This document shows positions 43,896-52,751 of a stretch of DNA of 64,000 nt, piece by piece. Origin of the DNA: Saprospiraceae bacterium (lineage in GTDB: Bacteria; Bacteroidota; Bacteroidia; Chitinophagales; Saprospiraceae); NCBI GenBank assembly GCA_013214355.1, contig JABSSL010000093.1, positions 1 to 64,000 of the forward strand, read 5' to 3'. The position numbers and the translations under genes are program-made. Below the pieces are notes generated by a model that saw nothing but the letters and a program-made list of their open reading frames with translations, was not told the origin of the DNA and searched no databases. Position 1 is the stretch's first letter. Every line of letters starts with the position of its first letter.

Positions 43896-45587
43896 CTAAA
43901 ATGCTGCATTCACCCCTAGGCGAACACCACTGAAGGCAGGTTCTAATCGACAAATACCTCCAGAACAGACTACCCCTTCTACCTGCTTGATAAAACTTAA
44001 TGAAAACCGATTAGCCTTACGGGAATAGAAGATATCGAAACGGGGATAGTGAATGGCCTTCTTCCCTCCATTTCCATCATCTGGTGCATTTTTACCAGGC
44101 GTCATATTGTACATGTCGGAAACCGTAAACGTCCAGTGTGGTGCCATAGTATATTCAACTAGACCAAATACCCAATCTCCATAATCCTGTTTAAAGCCAG
44201 CCTTCGTGTCTTGTCCCACGAACATCGTTTGTGCTTCAAAACGAATGGCTTTTTTGCGGTCGATCTTATACAAGAAGTCGACGTAAGGAATGATGGTCTG
44301 TACATTGGGCACCCCGGGTTTCTCCTCGAACACATCTTGGTTATAATTCTGAACTTGCACCCCTCCCAATAAAGTCCATTTGCGCTTATACTTATAGGCT
44401 ATTTCTGTATATAGCTCTTGATATAGAAGCTCGTTGTTTAAGTTCGTAATGTTAGAAAGGTTTGCATTTAGACTTACCGATTTACTCGGAGAATAGCGAA
44501 CATCAGCTTGCAATGCCATTTCGCCGATCTCTTGAGTCGCAGGTACATACCGAGTAGTCAGTCGATAGGTATTTTCCCTACTCATAGGAGGGAGAAAGTT
44601 GATCATTCCTTGATTTAGGGCTACAAAGGGATTGGTTCGGAAGGAAAAGTTGGCGGTACGCTTTGCCTCAAAGCTGATGCCAAGGCCGTTAGCCGCATAC
44701 GAAAGACTAGAATACAGTACTGAGCCTGCACGCCGGACAAACTTCCCTTGAGCAATTTGTCCATCCCAATTTAACTTATCCGCGAAAGGGTCAAAAAACA
44801 CTTCATTGGTTTTGTAGGCCCCTTCTACGTACCAACTCCATGGCCCAGCACTCAATGTATTGAAAGCGGTTAAGGCATAAGAATTATAATCTACACTTAC
44901 GGTATCTTGCGGAGTATAGGTTGCAATCGTAGCTAAAAGCTGATCTATAGTTTCTTCAGAATGGGTTCGACCTACGACCCCAATTCCAGGAGCTAAAGAC
45001 CAGTTGCTTCCCTCCTTGCCAGTGATGAACCCTTCTACTCCAAGGCCCCTAACCACTGACCCGTAAGTGTCAAAACGAAATTTCTGGCGACCAGAAAACA
45101 CCTTTATCTCCCAGTCTGGGGCGATATCATAAGCCAAGCGCAATCCTAATAAGGCATTGTCAATAAACAGGGCTCTAGCCTCATAAGAACGGAAAATAAT
45201 GCCGCTCCCTAATTGATCATAGATGTAGCCAGCAGTGATATCCAATTTGTCTAGCTCTTTCCGAATATACCAGCGGCCAATGCCCTCATCTGTATAGGAA
45301 TCCAATGGATTGGGCAATTGGGAGTGTTGAAAGGCATCAAATCGCAAACCAAAATCGAAGCCCCAATTGTTATAGGTTAGATTTATCCAGGTATTCGCAC
45401 CATACAATTGGTTGTCATATTGCGGGATATTCGCTGCCCCAATCTCAGCATCTCGAATGTAGAAATTACCTTGTGTTTCCAAGTTTCCGGAGAGCGTCCC
45501 GCCATTTCCTTGCTGCCCAAAAACATCAATGGGAAGTAGGTTGCATAACAGAATAATGTATAAAAATAGTGTAGCTTTGTTCATCAT
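43896..45587 (-). CDS. Outer-membrane beta-barrel-like protein of unknown function (DUF6029-like)
   Basis: The signal peptide is at residues 2-24 (LFLYIILLCNLLPIDVFG). The mature protein is rich in alternating aromatic/polar strands (YDNQLYGANTWINLTYNNWG, DWEIKVFSGRQKFRFDTYG) and ends in a Phe (GVRLGVNAAF), typical of an outer-membrane beta-barrel. From overall layout I think it belongs to the Bacteroidota DUF6029 family, but that is memory-based and not certain. It is divergent from a TlpA-like thioredoxin gene; DUF6029-type genes are often near such redox lipoproteins. Four cysteines are few and two (CSGGIC) lie near the C-terminus. Function unknown, porin-like role possible. Confidence 0.7.
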   Translation of the reverse strand: MMNKATLFLYIILLCNLLPIDVFGQQGNGGTLSGNLETQGNFYIRDAEIGAANIPQYDNQLYGANTWINLTYNNWGFDFGLRFDAFQHSQLPNPLDSYTDEGIGRWYIRKELDKLDITAGYIYDQLGSGIIFRSYEARALFIDNALLGLRLAYDIAPDWEIKVFSGRQKFRFDTYGSVVRGLGVEGFITGKEGSNWSLAPGIGVVGRTHSEETIDQLLATIATYTPQDTVSVDYNSYALTAFNTLSAGPWSWYVEGAYKTNEVFFDPFADKLNWDGQIAQGKFVRRAGSVLYSSLSYAANGLGISFEAKRTANFSFRTNPFVALNQGMINFLPPMSRENTYRLTTRYVPATQEIGEMALQADVRYSPSKSVSLNANLSNITNLNNELLYQELYTEIAYKYKRKWTLLGGVQVQNYNQDVFEEKPGVPNVQTIIPYVDFLYKIDRKKAIRFEAQTMFVGQDTKAGFKQDYGDWVFGLVEYTMAPHWTFTVSDMYNMTPGKNAPDDGNGGKKAIHYPRFDIFYSRKANRFSLSFIKQVEGVVCSGGICRLEPAFSGVRLGVNAAF

Positions 45588-45826
45588 GAAATTGACGGCA
45601 TTAAGAAATATTAGCCTAGTTTTTGGGTTACTTATTTGGGTGTTTGCAGTCTAAAAGTTAGCGGTTCAAATTAGATTTTTATCCGCGCAATCTTGTAAAC
45701 CTTTGGTGTTTCTTGTTGTCTTTTAATTAGCATCAAAGCGTCTAATAAAAGCTAAATTAGCTGGATGCCCTAGCAGCTTGTATCTTTAACCTTCTCTAAG
45801 AAACCGATTTATCAAAAATTTAATCC

Positions 45827-46330
45827 ATGAAGATTTTCTCCAAAGTAAGTTGTCTCGTAGCACTATTGACTTTCATCAGTGCTATGTCTTATGGACAGAC
45901 TCAACTCCCCTCCGCTGAGATAAAAACCTTGGATGGAGCGACTATAAACTTACAAGACTTTGCTCAAAATGGTAAACCTACGATAATCAGTCTTTGGGCT
46001 ACCTGGTGCGCGCCCTGTAAAAAAGAGCTGGACGCTATAGCCGAGGTATACGAAGACTGGCAGGAGGATTATAATGTAGAATTAGTTGCCATTAGTATCG
46101 ATACTCGTCGTCAGTTGGCTAAGGTGAAGCCTATGGTTGAGACTAAAGGATGGCCGTTTCAGATTCTATCAGACGCCAACAATACCTTGACCAATGTTCT
46201 AAACTACCAAACTATTCCGCAAACCTATTTGGTAGATGAGAATGGTCAGATAGTCTACAGTCATAATGGATATCTTCCTGGAGACGAATATGAATTAGAA
46301 GATAAACTCAAAGCTTTGAAGGAAGACTAG
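45827..46330 (+). CDS. TlpA-like thioredoxin-fold protein
   Basis: Exported disulfide oxidoreductase of the TlpA/ResA group. Signal peptide at residues 1-23 (LVALLTFISAMSYG). The active site is C61-A-P-C64 in SLWATWCAPCKKELD, the cis-Pro is in NYQTIPQTYLVDENG, and the AhpC/TSA-like fold covers the remaining residues to 167. In Bacteroidota such proteins keep cysteines of envelope proteins or cytochromes reduced. It is transcribed alone and is divergent from the outer-membrane protein gene, which has two cysteines close to its C-terminus that could be a client (inference). Confidence 0.9.
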   Translation: MKIFSKVSCLVALLTFISAMSYGQTQLPSAEIKTLDGATINLQDFAQNGKPTIISLWATWCAPCKKELDAIAEVYEDWQEDYNVELVAISIDTRRQLAKVKPMVETKGWPFQILSDANNTLTNVLNYQTIPQTYLVDENGQIVYSHNGYLPGDEYELEDKLKALKED

Positions 46331-46364
46331 TTCTTCTATATATCAACAGTGTATGGGCAAGTCT

Positions 46365-47336
46365 TTAGCTGGTCTTGGCCATATACTGATCCTTATACCA
46401 TTCGAAAGCGATTTTCAATCCTTCCTTGATCGTAAATTGCGGATCATATCCCAGGTAGTTCTTAGCCTTTGAGATGTCCGCCAAGCTATGCTTTACATCC
46501 CCTTGTCTCGTTGGACCAAAAGTGGGTTCCAGCTCACTTCCCGACACTTCCTTCAACATTTCAAACAATTCCAAGATAGTGGTCCGTTCTCCTACCGCCA
46601 CATTGTACACCTCATTCCACGCATCCTCACGAGTAGCAAACAAAGATTTTATGTTGGCCTCAACAGCATTCCCTACAAATGTAAAATCACGACTCTGTAA
46701 GCCGTCGCCATGTATCAGAGGTGGCTTATTGTCCATAATCGCCTTCACAAACAAAGGAATAACCGCAGCATAAGGTCCATTTGGATCCTGTTTAGGACCA
46801 AATACATTGAAATATCGTAAACCTATATAATTGAAGTCATAGAGGTTGGAAAAAACATCTGCATAGAGCTCACAAACCAACTTCGTAACGGCATATGGTG
46901 ATATTGGCTTCCCAATTACCCCTTCTCGCTTAGGCAAAGCGAGACTATCTCCATAGGTAGACGAAGAAGCAGCAAAAACCACCTTATTAATACTAGATTC
47001 CTCTGCAGCTTTGAAGATATTTAAGGTCCCTCCTATATTCACAGCATTCGAAGTATGCGGGTCCTTAATAGAGCGTGGCACGGATCCAAGTGCTGCCTGA
47101 TGTGAGACTAAATCCATCCCCGCACAGGCCTTCAGGCAGGTATCCATATCGCGGATATCTCCTTCCACAAACTCAAAATCAGCACGCTCCAGAAATGGAG
47201 TAATATTCTTTAAATGCCCATTGGATAAGTTATCTAAAACCCTCACTGTATCTACTCTATCATCGGCCAACAAGGCCTCTGCTAAATTGGAGCCAATAAA
47301 TCCGGCACCTCCTGTAATTAGTACGTTTTTTTGCAT
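46365..47336 (-). CDS. NAD-dependent epimerase, WbpP-like UDP-N-acetylhexosamine 4-epimerase
   Basis: Extended short-chain dehydrogenase/reductase interconverting nucleotide sugars. The Rossmann motif GGAGFIGSNLAEALL is at residues 8-22, the catalytic Ser/Tyr-x3-Lys is in SSSTYGD and SPYAVTKLV, and the stretch LGSVPRSIKDP with GLRYFNVFGPKQDPNGPYAAVIP matches the WbpP/TviC/Gne branch that epimerises UDP-GlcNAc to UDP-GalNAc (or the uronic acids). It is the last gene of the minus-strand glycan operon, 22 bp after a GT2 gene, so it likely supplies the HexNAc used by those transferases. Length 323 aa is normal. Confidence 0.88.
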   Translation of the reverse strand: MQKNVLITGGAGFIGSNLAEALLADDRVDTVRVLDNLSNGHLKNITPFLERADFEFVEGDIRDMDTCLKACAGMDLVSHQAALGSVPRSIKDPHTSNAVNIGGTLNIFKAAEESSINKVVFAASSSTYGDSLALPKREGVIGKPISPYAVTKLVCELYADVFSNLYDFNYIGLRYFNVFGPKQDPNGPYAAVIPLFVKAIMDNKPPLIHGDGLQSRDFTFVGNAVEANIKSLFATREDAWNEVYNVAVGERTTILELFEMLKEVSGSELEPTFGPTRQGDVKHSLADISKAKNYLGYDPQFTIKEGLKIAFEWYKDQYMAKTS

Positions 47337-47358
47337 TATCTGCGATATTTATTGCTAC

Positions 47359-48258
47359 TTATTTTGCTGACAATAATCCCAATAGGGCATTCCATCGATA
47401 GAGCATAGTGTACTTACCTTTTATCCACTCTCCTTTAACTGCAAACATCACAGTCAAAACCACACTAGCACCGAGTTTAAACAAAAATTCAAAGACCTTT
47501 TTGAAAAAGGACCAAGGCCCAACATCTTTTACTCTAATGCGTTCTTCACTGCCAAACTTCCGGCTCAATCGTAGAAAGTTTTCATCCGTAGTTCGGTAGG
47601 CATCGATGTTGTGTTGAACTACCGCTTCTGGATAATGAAAAACCTGGTTTGACACCTCCTTAATCGCGAAGAATATATATTTATCGTCTGCTCTCCATTT
47701 TAAGTTTTCATTAAAACCTCCTACCTGCTCTAATAGATCTTTTCGATAGGTCATGTTACATCCTGCTGGATAATTTTTTCCAGTGTAAGTAAAGACCTGA
47801 TCTCCAAAATCCACCTTTGTCACAAAACCGTATAAGTATTTATTCATCCATGGAGGGGGGCTGCCTTCGTATTTTGGTAGTATCCTACCGCCGATTCCTG
47901 CCGTCTGTGGCCGTTTCTCGAAGTAGGAGAGCACCTTCTCAAGGAAGTCTGCCTCGGCTTCAGCATCGTCATCAATATAGGTGATGATCGGTGCCATGGC
48001 TTCCTTGATTCCCCGGTTTCGGGCATAAGAAAGACCTTGGTTCGATTCTACGAAGTAGCGAACATTAAGTTTCGGATTTGCCGCAATGAAGTCCTGGCTG
48101 ATCTCCGGTGTACTGTCTGTAGAATTATTATTGATAATTAGTATTTCAAACGCTTCTGGCGCTAGGGTTTGCGTCGTTAGACTCTGCAGGGCGTGACCGA
48201 GAAATTTTTCTCGGTTGTAGGTGCATATAATGAGCGAAATACGGGGTTTTGATGACAT
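47359..48258 (-). CDS. Glycosyltransferase family 2
   Basis: Inverting GT-A transferase. The N-terminus has ISLIICTYNREKFLGHAL and INNNSTDSTPEI, the metal site YIDDDAEAEADF, and a substrate region with CNMTYRKDLLEQVGGFNENL and WRADDKYIFFA. A C-terminal hydrophobic segment (LGASVVLTVMFAVKG, about residues 262-278) anchors it to the membrane. It overlaps nothing but is only 4 bp from the preceding GT42/DUF115-like gene, so translation may be coupled. Donor and acceptor are unknown; within this cluster a role in O-antigen or capsule assembly is likely. Confidence 0.9.
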   Translation of the reverse strand: MSSKPRISLIICTYNREKFLGHALQSLTTQTLAPEAFEILIINNNSTDSTPEISQDFIAANPKLNVRYFVESNQGLSYARNRGIKEAMAPIITYIDDDAEAEADFLEKVLSYFEKRPQTAGIGGRILPKYEGSPPPWMNKYLYGFVTKVDFGDQVFTYTGKNYPAGCNMTYRKDLLEQVGGFNENLKWRADDKYIFFAIKEVSNQVFHYPEAVVQHNIDAYRTTDENFLRLSRKFGSEERIRVKDVGPWSFFKKVFEFLFKLGASVVLTVMFAVKGEWIKGKYTMLYRWNALLGLLSAK

Positions 48259-48262
48259 TCCG

Positions 48263-49141
48263 TTACGATTCTAGTACTTCTGAGATAGGCTTCCGATCAA
48301 AGGCATCGATGAAAGAACCTTCTGTACAATTGTAAATGTTTACGCCTTTTGACTCAGCAAGATCTTTAAGGTCGAAATAGGCTCGAAAAGAAAACATGAA
48401 CTTCTCGAGGATCTCATACAATTTTCTCGGTTTTTTCCCAGATCGGTACATGCGTTGACTTTTAGAGCTTTCGGCATCATAGAAATGCTGCTGATTTACT
48501 AAGGCATTGTTGTTTTCATCCACACTGATCATGGGTATCCAGGAGTGGTCCGCTCCGACAAGAGCAATGGTTTCAAATCCGCTATTTATCATATTCAAGA
48601 TGGAAGGAATCAACACATTGTGGGGTCTAGGGCTTCCCAATCTATTGCGCAACAGCCAATTGGACACACCTGGTAAGCCTTCTACTGGCGTTGTATTATA
48701 GAAAACGATCGTAATATTGGTGTTTTCACGAATCTCTTGTAAGAAAACGGGATTAGATTTGCTACTTTCCGGAATATAGAAGAATAGCGGCCATGTAGTT
48801 CGTTCAACCGCAGCCTTTATCATATTCAACCGCCCTTGATGATGTGGATCAATAGTATCTGTGGCCCAGAATTCTTCCGAGCATATCACATAATATCGCG
48901 GTTTCAATCGTACATAGTGCTCCGTATCAGGGAATTTATTGACACATACCAAGGTATGATTCTCCAAAACCTCGGCATAATCAGACAATACCTTCTTCAA
49001 GGAGGGTCCATTGCCCAAAATGATACAACTCCCTTCACTGATATGTTTCTGCGGTCTCAAATTCGACCGCAGGATAACCTTCATTACAGTAAAAAGGCTT
49101 TGAGTAGCTTTTTGTAGAAATTGATAGAACCTTTCTAGCAC
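48263..49141 (-). CDS. GT42 sialyltransferase-like / DUF115-like glycan protein
   Basis: The nucleotide-binding motif GNGPSLK is at residues 43-49 in CIILGNGPSLKKVLSDY, followed by LVCVNKFPDTEHY, VLKP-like RLKPRYYVICSEEF, and later IALVGADHSWIPMI. GNGPSL near the N-terminus with a following small residue patch is shared by GT42 (Cst-type) sialyltransferases and by DUF115/MptE-like proteins; the fold is related. Position next to CMP-sialate-synthetase-like and NeuB-type genes favours transfer of a nonulosonic acid (inference). Start: GTG at 49141, or ATG at 49084, which would still keep the motif. Only 18 bp lie after the fusion gene and 4 bp before the GT2 gene. Confidence 0.6.
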   Translation of the reverse strand: MLERFYQFLQKATQSLFTVMKVILRSNLRPQKHISEGSCIILGNGPSLKKVLSDYAEVLENHTLVCVNKFPDTEHYVRLKPRYYVICSEEFWATDTIDPHHQGRLNMIKAAVERTTWPLFFYIPESSKSNPVFLQEIRENTNITIVFYNTTPVEGLPGVSNWLLRNRLGSPRPHNVLIPSILNMINSGFETIALVGADHSWIPMISVDENNNALVNQQHFYDAESSKSQRMYRSGKKPRKLYEILEKFMFSFRAYFDLKDLAESKGVNIYNCTEGSFIDAFDRKPISEVLES

Positions 49142-49159
49142 TAGACGCTGATTTATTAA

Positions 49160-50560
49160 TTATTGGGGTTTACTGATTGCTGTCCGTTTATTTTGATGTA
49201 GCAACTCGGCTAGTTTGAGATCAAAATCTGAGAAAATTCCGAAGGCAGATTCCTCATCGATGGTAATATGTCCAACTTTCCCACCAACAATTTTTCCGTT
49301 AGCTTCAAAAGCCGAAACCCTGCACAACGTAATCCCACCAATTGCCTTAAATAGAGCCTCCCTCTCTAGTCTGGTAAACTTTTCTTGATTCAAAATTGGC
49401 ACCATCCCTTCTCCATGGTGCTGATAAAATGTAGACCTTTCGATGCGAACACTAATCAAAGAATCTGCATTAAAGATAGAGAGACTATTGATCGCATCAT
49501 CTATCACTTCAGATTTTAGGAAAGGGTATTCAATCGGTAGCAGCATGAAAGCTTCAGGCTTCCTGCTCGAGATGGTTGGATGATTCAACACTAAATCCAC
49601 AGTACCTGCCAATGACACATTGTAACGCGCTAAATCGCTAGTTCTAGCAATAAAAACAACTTTTTCATTATTAGCATATCTTTCCTCCACATAGTTTTCG
49701 ATGGTCTCATCCTCAGAGGTAATCACTATCCTATCCAACAATTCAGTTTCTAGAAGGCTCTTAATCTTTAGCTCTAGTAAGCTTTCCCCTCCTACTTTGA
49801 CAAATGCCAATTGGTTGGCATAGAATTTCGTATTCCGAACAGGAATGATGCCTATAGTTTTCGGTGTGAATATATCATGCTTCGAAATGAAGTTGTCATT
49901 TATTTTCCTTCTGGTATCTAAGATGCGGTTTTCATTGGTCGTCAGATTCTGGCCATGCTGTCGATAATAAAATAGGGATTGGGAGTTATTAGCGACTCTA
50001 AACCTGGAAATAAATTTTATCCATAATTCATATCCGTCTTGACAAGAATATTGCTCATCATAACCACCTACCGCTCTTAAGAACTCCAGCCTAATCATAG
50101 TACAAGCCCCATGTGCTGGTTGATCCAGCAGGGTTACCTCCTTATCAAAATTATGCCGCTTCACCTCCGCAATCCTTTCTTCATTCGCATCAACTAAGAA
50201 ATAATTTGGAAAAACTAAGCCCAAGTCAGGATCTGCTTCAAGTTGAGCGTACATCTCTTGCAAGGCATTTGGTGCCAAGTAATCATCCGCATCAAGGCGC
50301 ATGATATACTTACCACTTGCTAGCCTCATGGCTATATTATTGGTGATATTTAAGCCCTTATTTTGCTGATAAATGATTTTAACCTTATCGTAAGTAGAGT
50401 AGGATTCGATTATGCTCCGAGAATTATCCGTGGATCCATCATCAATTATTAGCAATTCAAAATCTTGCATCGTTTGATGCAAAACACTCTCCACTGCTTT
50501 TCGGATATACTTCCCATAATTGTAGTTCGTGATATAAACGGTTATTCCAACTTCACTCAT
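49160..50560 (-). CDS. Bifunctional GT2 glycosyltransferase fused to a divergent CMP-nonulosonate cytidylyltransferase-like domain
   Basis: The 466-aa protein has two parts. Residues 1-225 are a GT2 transferase: YITNYNYGKYIRKAVESV, LLIIDDGSTDNS (D40-S43), the DxD-type metal site RLDADDY (D90-D93) and GGYDEQYSCQDGYELWI. From about residue 233 (near base 49865) a second domain begins KTIGIIPVRNTKFY, resembling the IIPARxGSK start of CMP-sialate/CMP-KDO-type synthetases but with a changed loop; then LDRIVITSEDETIENY, LLPIEYPFLKSEVIDDAI, ADSLISV and near the end VGHITIDEESAFGIFSDFD follow the NeuA layout (ID...D in the last block). Such a fusion would couple activation and transfer. Activity of the altered loop is uncertain. 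Confidence 0.75.
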   Translation of the reverse strand: MSEVGITVYITNYNYGKYIRKAVESVLHQTMQDFELLIIDDGSTDNSRSIIESYSTYDKVKIIYQQNKGLNITNNIAMRLASGKYIMRLDADDYLAPNALQEMYAQLEADPDLGLVFPNYFLVDANEERIAEVKRHNFDKEVTLLDQPAHGACTMIRLEFLRAVGGYDEQYSCQDGYELWIKFISRFRVANNSQSLFYYRQHGQNLTTNENRILDTRRKINDNFISKHDIFTPKTIGIIPVRNTKFYANQLAFVKVGGESLLELKIKSLLETELLDRIVITSEDETIENYVEERYANNEKVVFIARTSDLARYNVSLAGTVDLVLNHPTISSRKPEAFMLLPIEYPFLKSEVIDDAINSLSIFNADSLISVRIERSTFYQHHGEGMVPILNQEKFTRLEREALFKAIGGITLCRVSAFEANGKIVGGKVGHITIDEESAFGIFSDFDLKLAELLHQNKRTAISKPQ

Positions 50561-50619
50561 TATATAATAGTTTAAGTTAGCTCTTAGGGATTACAAAATC
50601 TCTAAGAGCTAATACAGCA

Positions 50620-51741
50620 CTAGGGCCTTGCTCCTAGCTTAATGAACTTAACGCTACTCACCCAATTCTTATTCTTAACCTGAATTAAGTACGGAGCAGG
50701 CAACAGAAAACCCAAGTCCAAATAACGATCGCTAGGATTCAATTGCATTTGGGCTACTCGCTGACCGGCCATAGAATATATTTCCACTGAATAAGCATCT
50801 CCGAGTTCTGGCAATCCATCAACAAATACTCGTCCAAGTGAGGGATTAGGATAAAGAAAAACCTTACTTGTTACTGGCTCCTGCGTAGAAGAAACCAATG
50901 GCTTATAAATAGCTAAACCAGCGGGACCGCTTAATCCGTCTTCTTCATCAAGAATCACCTCGGCATTACTCCCATTCAAATTGGCCTGCGTAATCGTCTT
51001 TAATGTAAAATCAGTCCAGTAGATCTTTCCAGCATCAGCATCTATCCTAATGCGGAAAGGGGTATCTAGATTTTCTGTAATGATAATTTCCTGGTTAGAT
51101 CCATTAAGGTTGGAACGGCCAATGTTGTCATTGACACTATCTGTCCAATACAGCTTTCCATTCTGAAAATCAAGATCTAGCCCCCCTGGATTGGCAAGTC
51201 CAGTGACAAGATCTATGATGTTAGTTCCTTCAAAGGTCGATCGTTGAATTTTACCTGTCTTTCTATCTGTCCAATAAATATGTTCGTTGGCAATATCCAA
51301 TGCTATGCCATGAGGCTCTTGAATGCCACTTTCTACGATCGTAGTCCTATTACTTCCGTCTAAATCTGATCTTTCAATTTTGCTGGTTCCAAAGTCTACC
51401 CAATATATCTTCATGTTTATCAAATCCAGCGCTATGCCTCTCGGGTTTTCTAAACTAGCAAAGACTACGTCTTCAATATTAGTCCCATCTAATTTAGCAC
51501 GTTGGATCTTCTTCTGCCCTTCATCCGTCCAGTACATCATCTGATGGACCGTGTCTAGAGCCAGGCTGTACGGGCTCACTAATCCTTCTGATACCACTGG
51601 AGTAATTCCTCCACCTTCGATCGTAGATTTTTCAATTAATTCATCGACACCATCCGTCCAGAATAAATTTTTTTGAGCATGTAGTGCATCGGACCAGCCC
51701 ATGACTAACACACAGACCAAAAGTAAAGCGCTTGCTTTCAT
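50620..51741 (-). CDS. Secreted YWTD-type beta-propeller with T9SS sorting domain
   Basis: Signal peptide at 1-22 (LLLVCVLVMGWSDALHA). At least five YWTD-like repeats follow: MMYWTDEGQKKIQRAKLDGT, KIYWVDFGTSKIERSDLDGS, HIYWTDRKTGKIQRSTFEG, KLYWTDSVNDNIGRSNLNG, KIYWTDFTLKTITQANLNG; with the N-terminal LFWTDG repeat they make a six-bladed propeller as in LDL-receptor class B modules. The last ~85 residues carry VFLYPNPSLGRVFVDGLPE, a T9SS type A sorting domain. It sits inside the glycan operon, 21 bp after the methyltransferase gene and 59 bp before the fused transferase gene. T9SS cargo is attached to surface polysaccharide, so co-location may be functional (inference). Confidence 0.87.
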   Translation of the reverse strand: MKASALLLVCVLVMGWSDALHAQKNLFWTDGVDELIEKSTIEGGGITPVVSEGLVSPYSLALDTVHQMMYWTDEGQKKIQRAKLDGTNIEDVVFASLENPRGIALDLINMKIYWVDFGTSKIERSDLDGSNRTTIVESGIQEPHGIALDIANEHIYWTDRKTGKIQRSTFEGTNIIDLVTGLANPGGLDLDFQNGKLYWTDSVNDNIGRSNLNGSNQEIIITENLDTPFRIRIDADAGKIYWTDFTLKTITQANLNGSNAEVILDEEDGLSGPAGLAIYKPLVSSTQEPVTSKVFLYPNPSLGRVFVDGLPELGDAYSVEIYSMAGQRVAQMQLNPSDRYLDLGFLLPAPYLIQVKNKNWVSSVKFIKLGARP

Positions 51742-51762
51742 GATTCAATATTTTAGAGATAA

Positions 51763-52581
51763 TTAGAGATTTGACGCAAATCCATAAATTGTGTACTTTC
51801 CGCTTGGGTCTTGAATCTGTTTACTTTCCAAAAGGTTAAATCCGCTTTTCTCAATTAGATACTTGAAAGATTGTAAGTTGAAGGTTGTATAGTGATCTAA
51901 AAAAAATTCGCTATGATCTACCAGCTCATCGTTTTCCGCTGGGACTGAACCATCCGGCAATTCTACATATAGTATTCCCCCTGGCCGAAGATTTCTTTTG
52001 ACGTTGGTCAAAACTTGAACAGGGTTAGTTACATGTTCTAACACTTTATTAAAGGTAATGAGGTCAAACTGCGTTCCCAAGGTATAGTCCTCGACTGATC
52101 CTGTAAATGCATCCTTCACCCCTATATTCTTCAAGGCATGTGCGGTTGATGCTTGATCAGGATCAATACTATGTACTTCTACACCAAATTTCATTAGTTC
52201 ATGCAAAAACACGCCCGTTCCGCTTCCTACATCTAGTGCAATCATATCAGCAGGTGACCGATCCTTTTTGTATAGGTATTCAATGATTCTAAGAACGCGA
52301 TTTTTGTTATCAGACTGGTGAAAGGGAAATTGAATGATCTTATTAAATCGCCGTTCCAGGTTACCTTCTACGATTGATGCATTATAGTGTCCTTCATAAA
52401 AATCTGAAGAGATCAAATTGTTGTGTCGATTGAAGTATACACCACAATTCGAACATTCACAGATTTCTCGATAATACTTCTCAGCAGGAATTCCATAATC
52501 TGTTTCCCCAGCAGGCTTCTTCTTCAGCACTTTTAACACCTTCCAATCTCTTTGTCCGCATAAATAGCAATTTGAAGTCAT
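51763..52581 (-). CDS. Class I SAM-dependent methyltransferase with N-terminal zinc-ribbon-like segment
   Basis: The N-terminus has a probable zinc ribbon: CYLCG and, some 30 residues on, ECSNCGVYF (CxxC pairs). The Rossmann core follows: MIALDVGSGTGVFLHEL is motif I, VHSIDPDQASTA motif II, DLITFNKVLEHVTNP and PGGILYVELPDGS later motifs. Similar proteins methylate sugars in O-antigen and antibiotic clusters, although the acceptor here is unknown. The ATG at 52581 is chosen over a TTG at 52602. It follows neuB after a 163-bp gap occupied by an inverted-repeat element and is part of the operon. Confidence 0.85.
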   Translation of the reverse strand: MTSNCYLCGQRDWKVLKVLKKKPAGETDYGIPAEKYYREICECSNCGVYFNRHNNLISSDFYEGHYNASIVEGNLERRFNKIIQFPFHQSDNKNRVLRIIEYLYKKDRSPADMIALDVGSGTGVFLHELMKFGVEVHSIDPDQASTAHALKNIGVKDAFTGSVEDYTLGTQFDLITFNKVLEHVTNPVQVLTNVKRNLRPGGILYVELPDGSVPAENDELVDHSEFFLDHYTTFNLQSFKYLIEKSGFNLLESKQIQDPSGKYTIYGFASNL

Positions 52582-52616
52582 GATCTGTTCTACTTTTATC
52601 AAATACCTCAGGCTTC

Positions 52617-52751
52617 TAATTAACCCAAGTTGCGATGAATGAGCGCAAAAAAGGAAGATTTTGCAAAAAACAGAGCCGAGAACTTAGTTTTGCAGCAAAT
52701 ATCTGACGCATTGGGGCTCTTGAGGATGAATCGCAACTTTGCATTAATTAA
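52617..52751. repeat. Nested inverted-repeat element between neuB and methyltransferase genes
   Basis: Outer arms taattaa (52617-52623) and its complement near 52745-52751, then aagttgcgat (52627-52636) with atcgcaactt (52730-52739), and an inner agagcc/ggctct pair form a ~135-bp hairpin-like structure. The neuB stop codon lies within the right-hand arm. It could be an inserted MITE-like element or an operon-internal RNA structure that tunes downstream expression. Confidence 0.6.
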
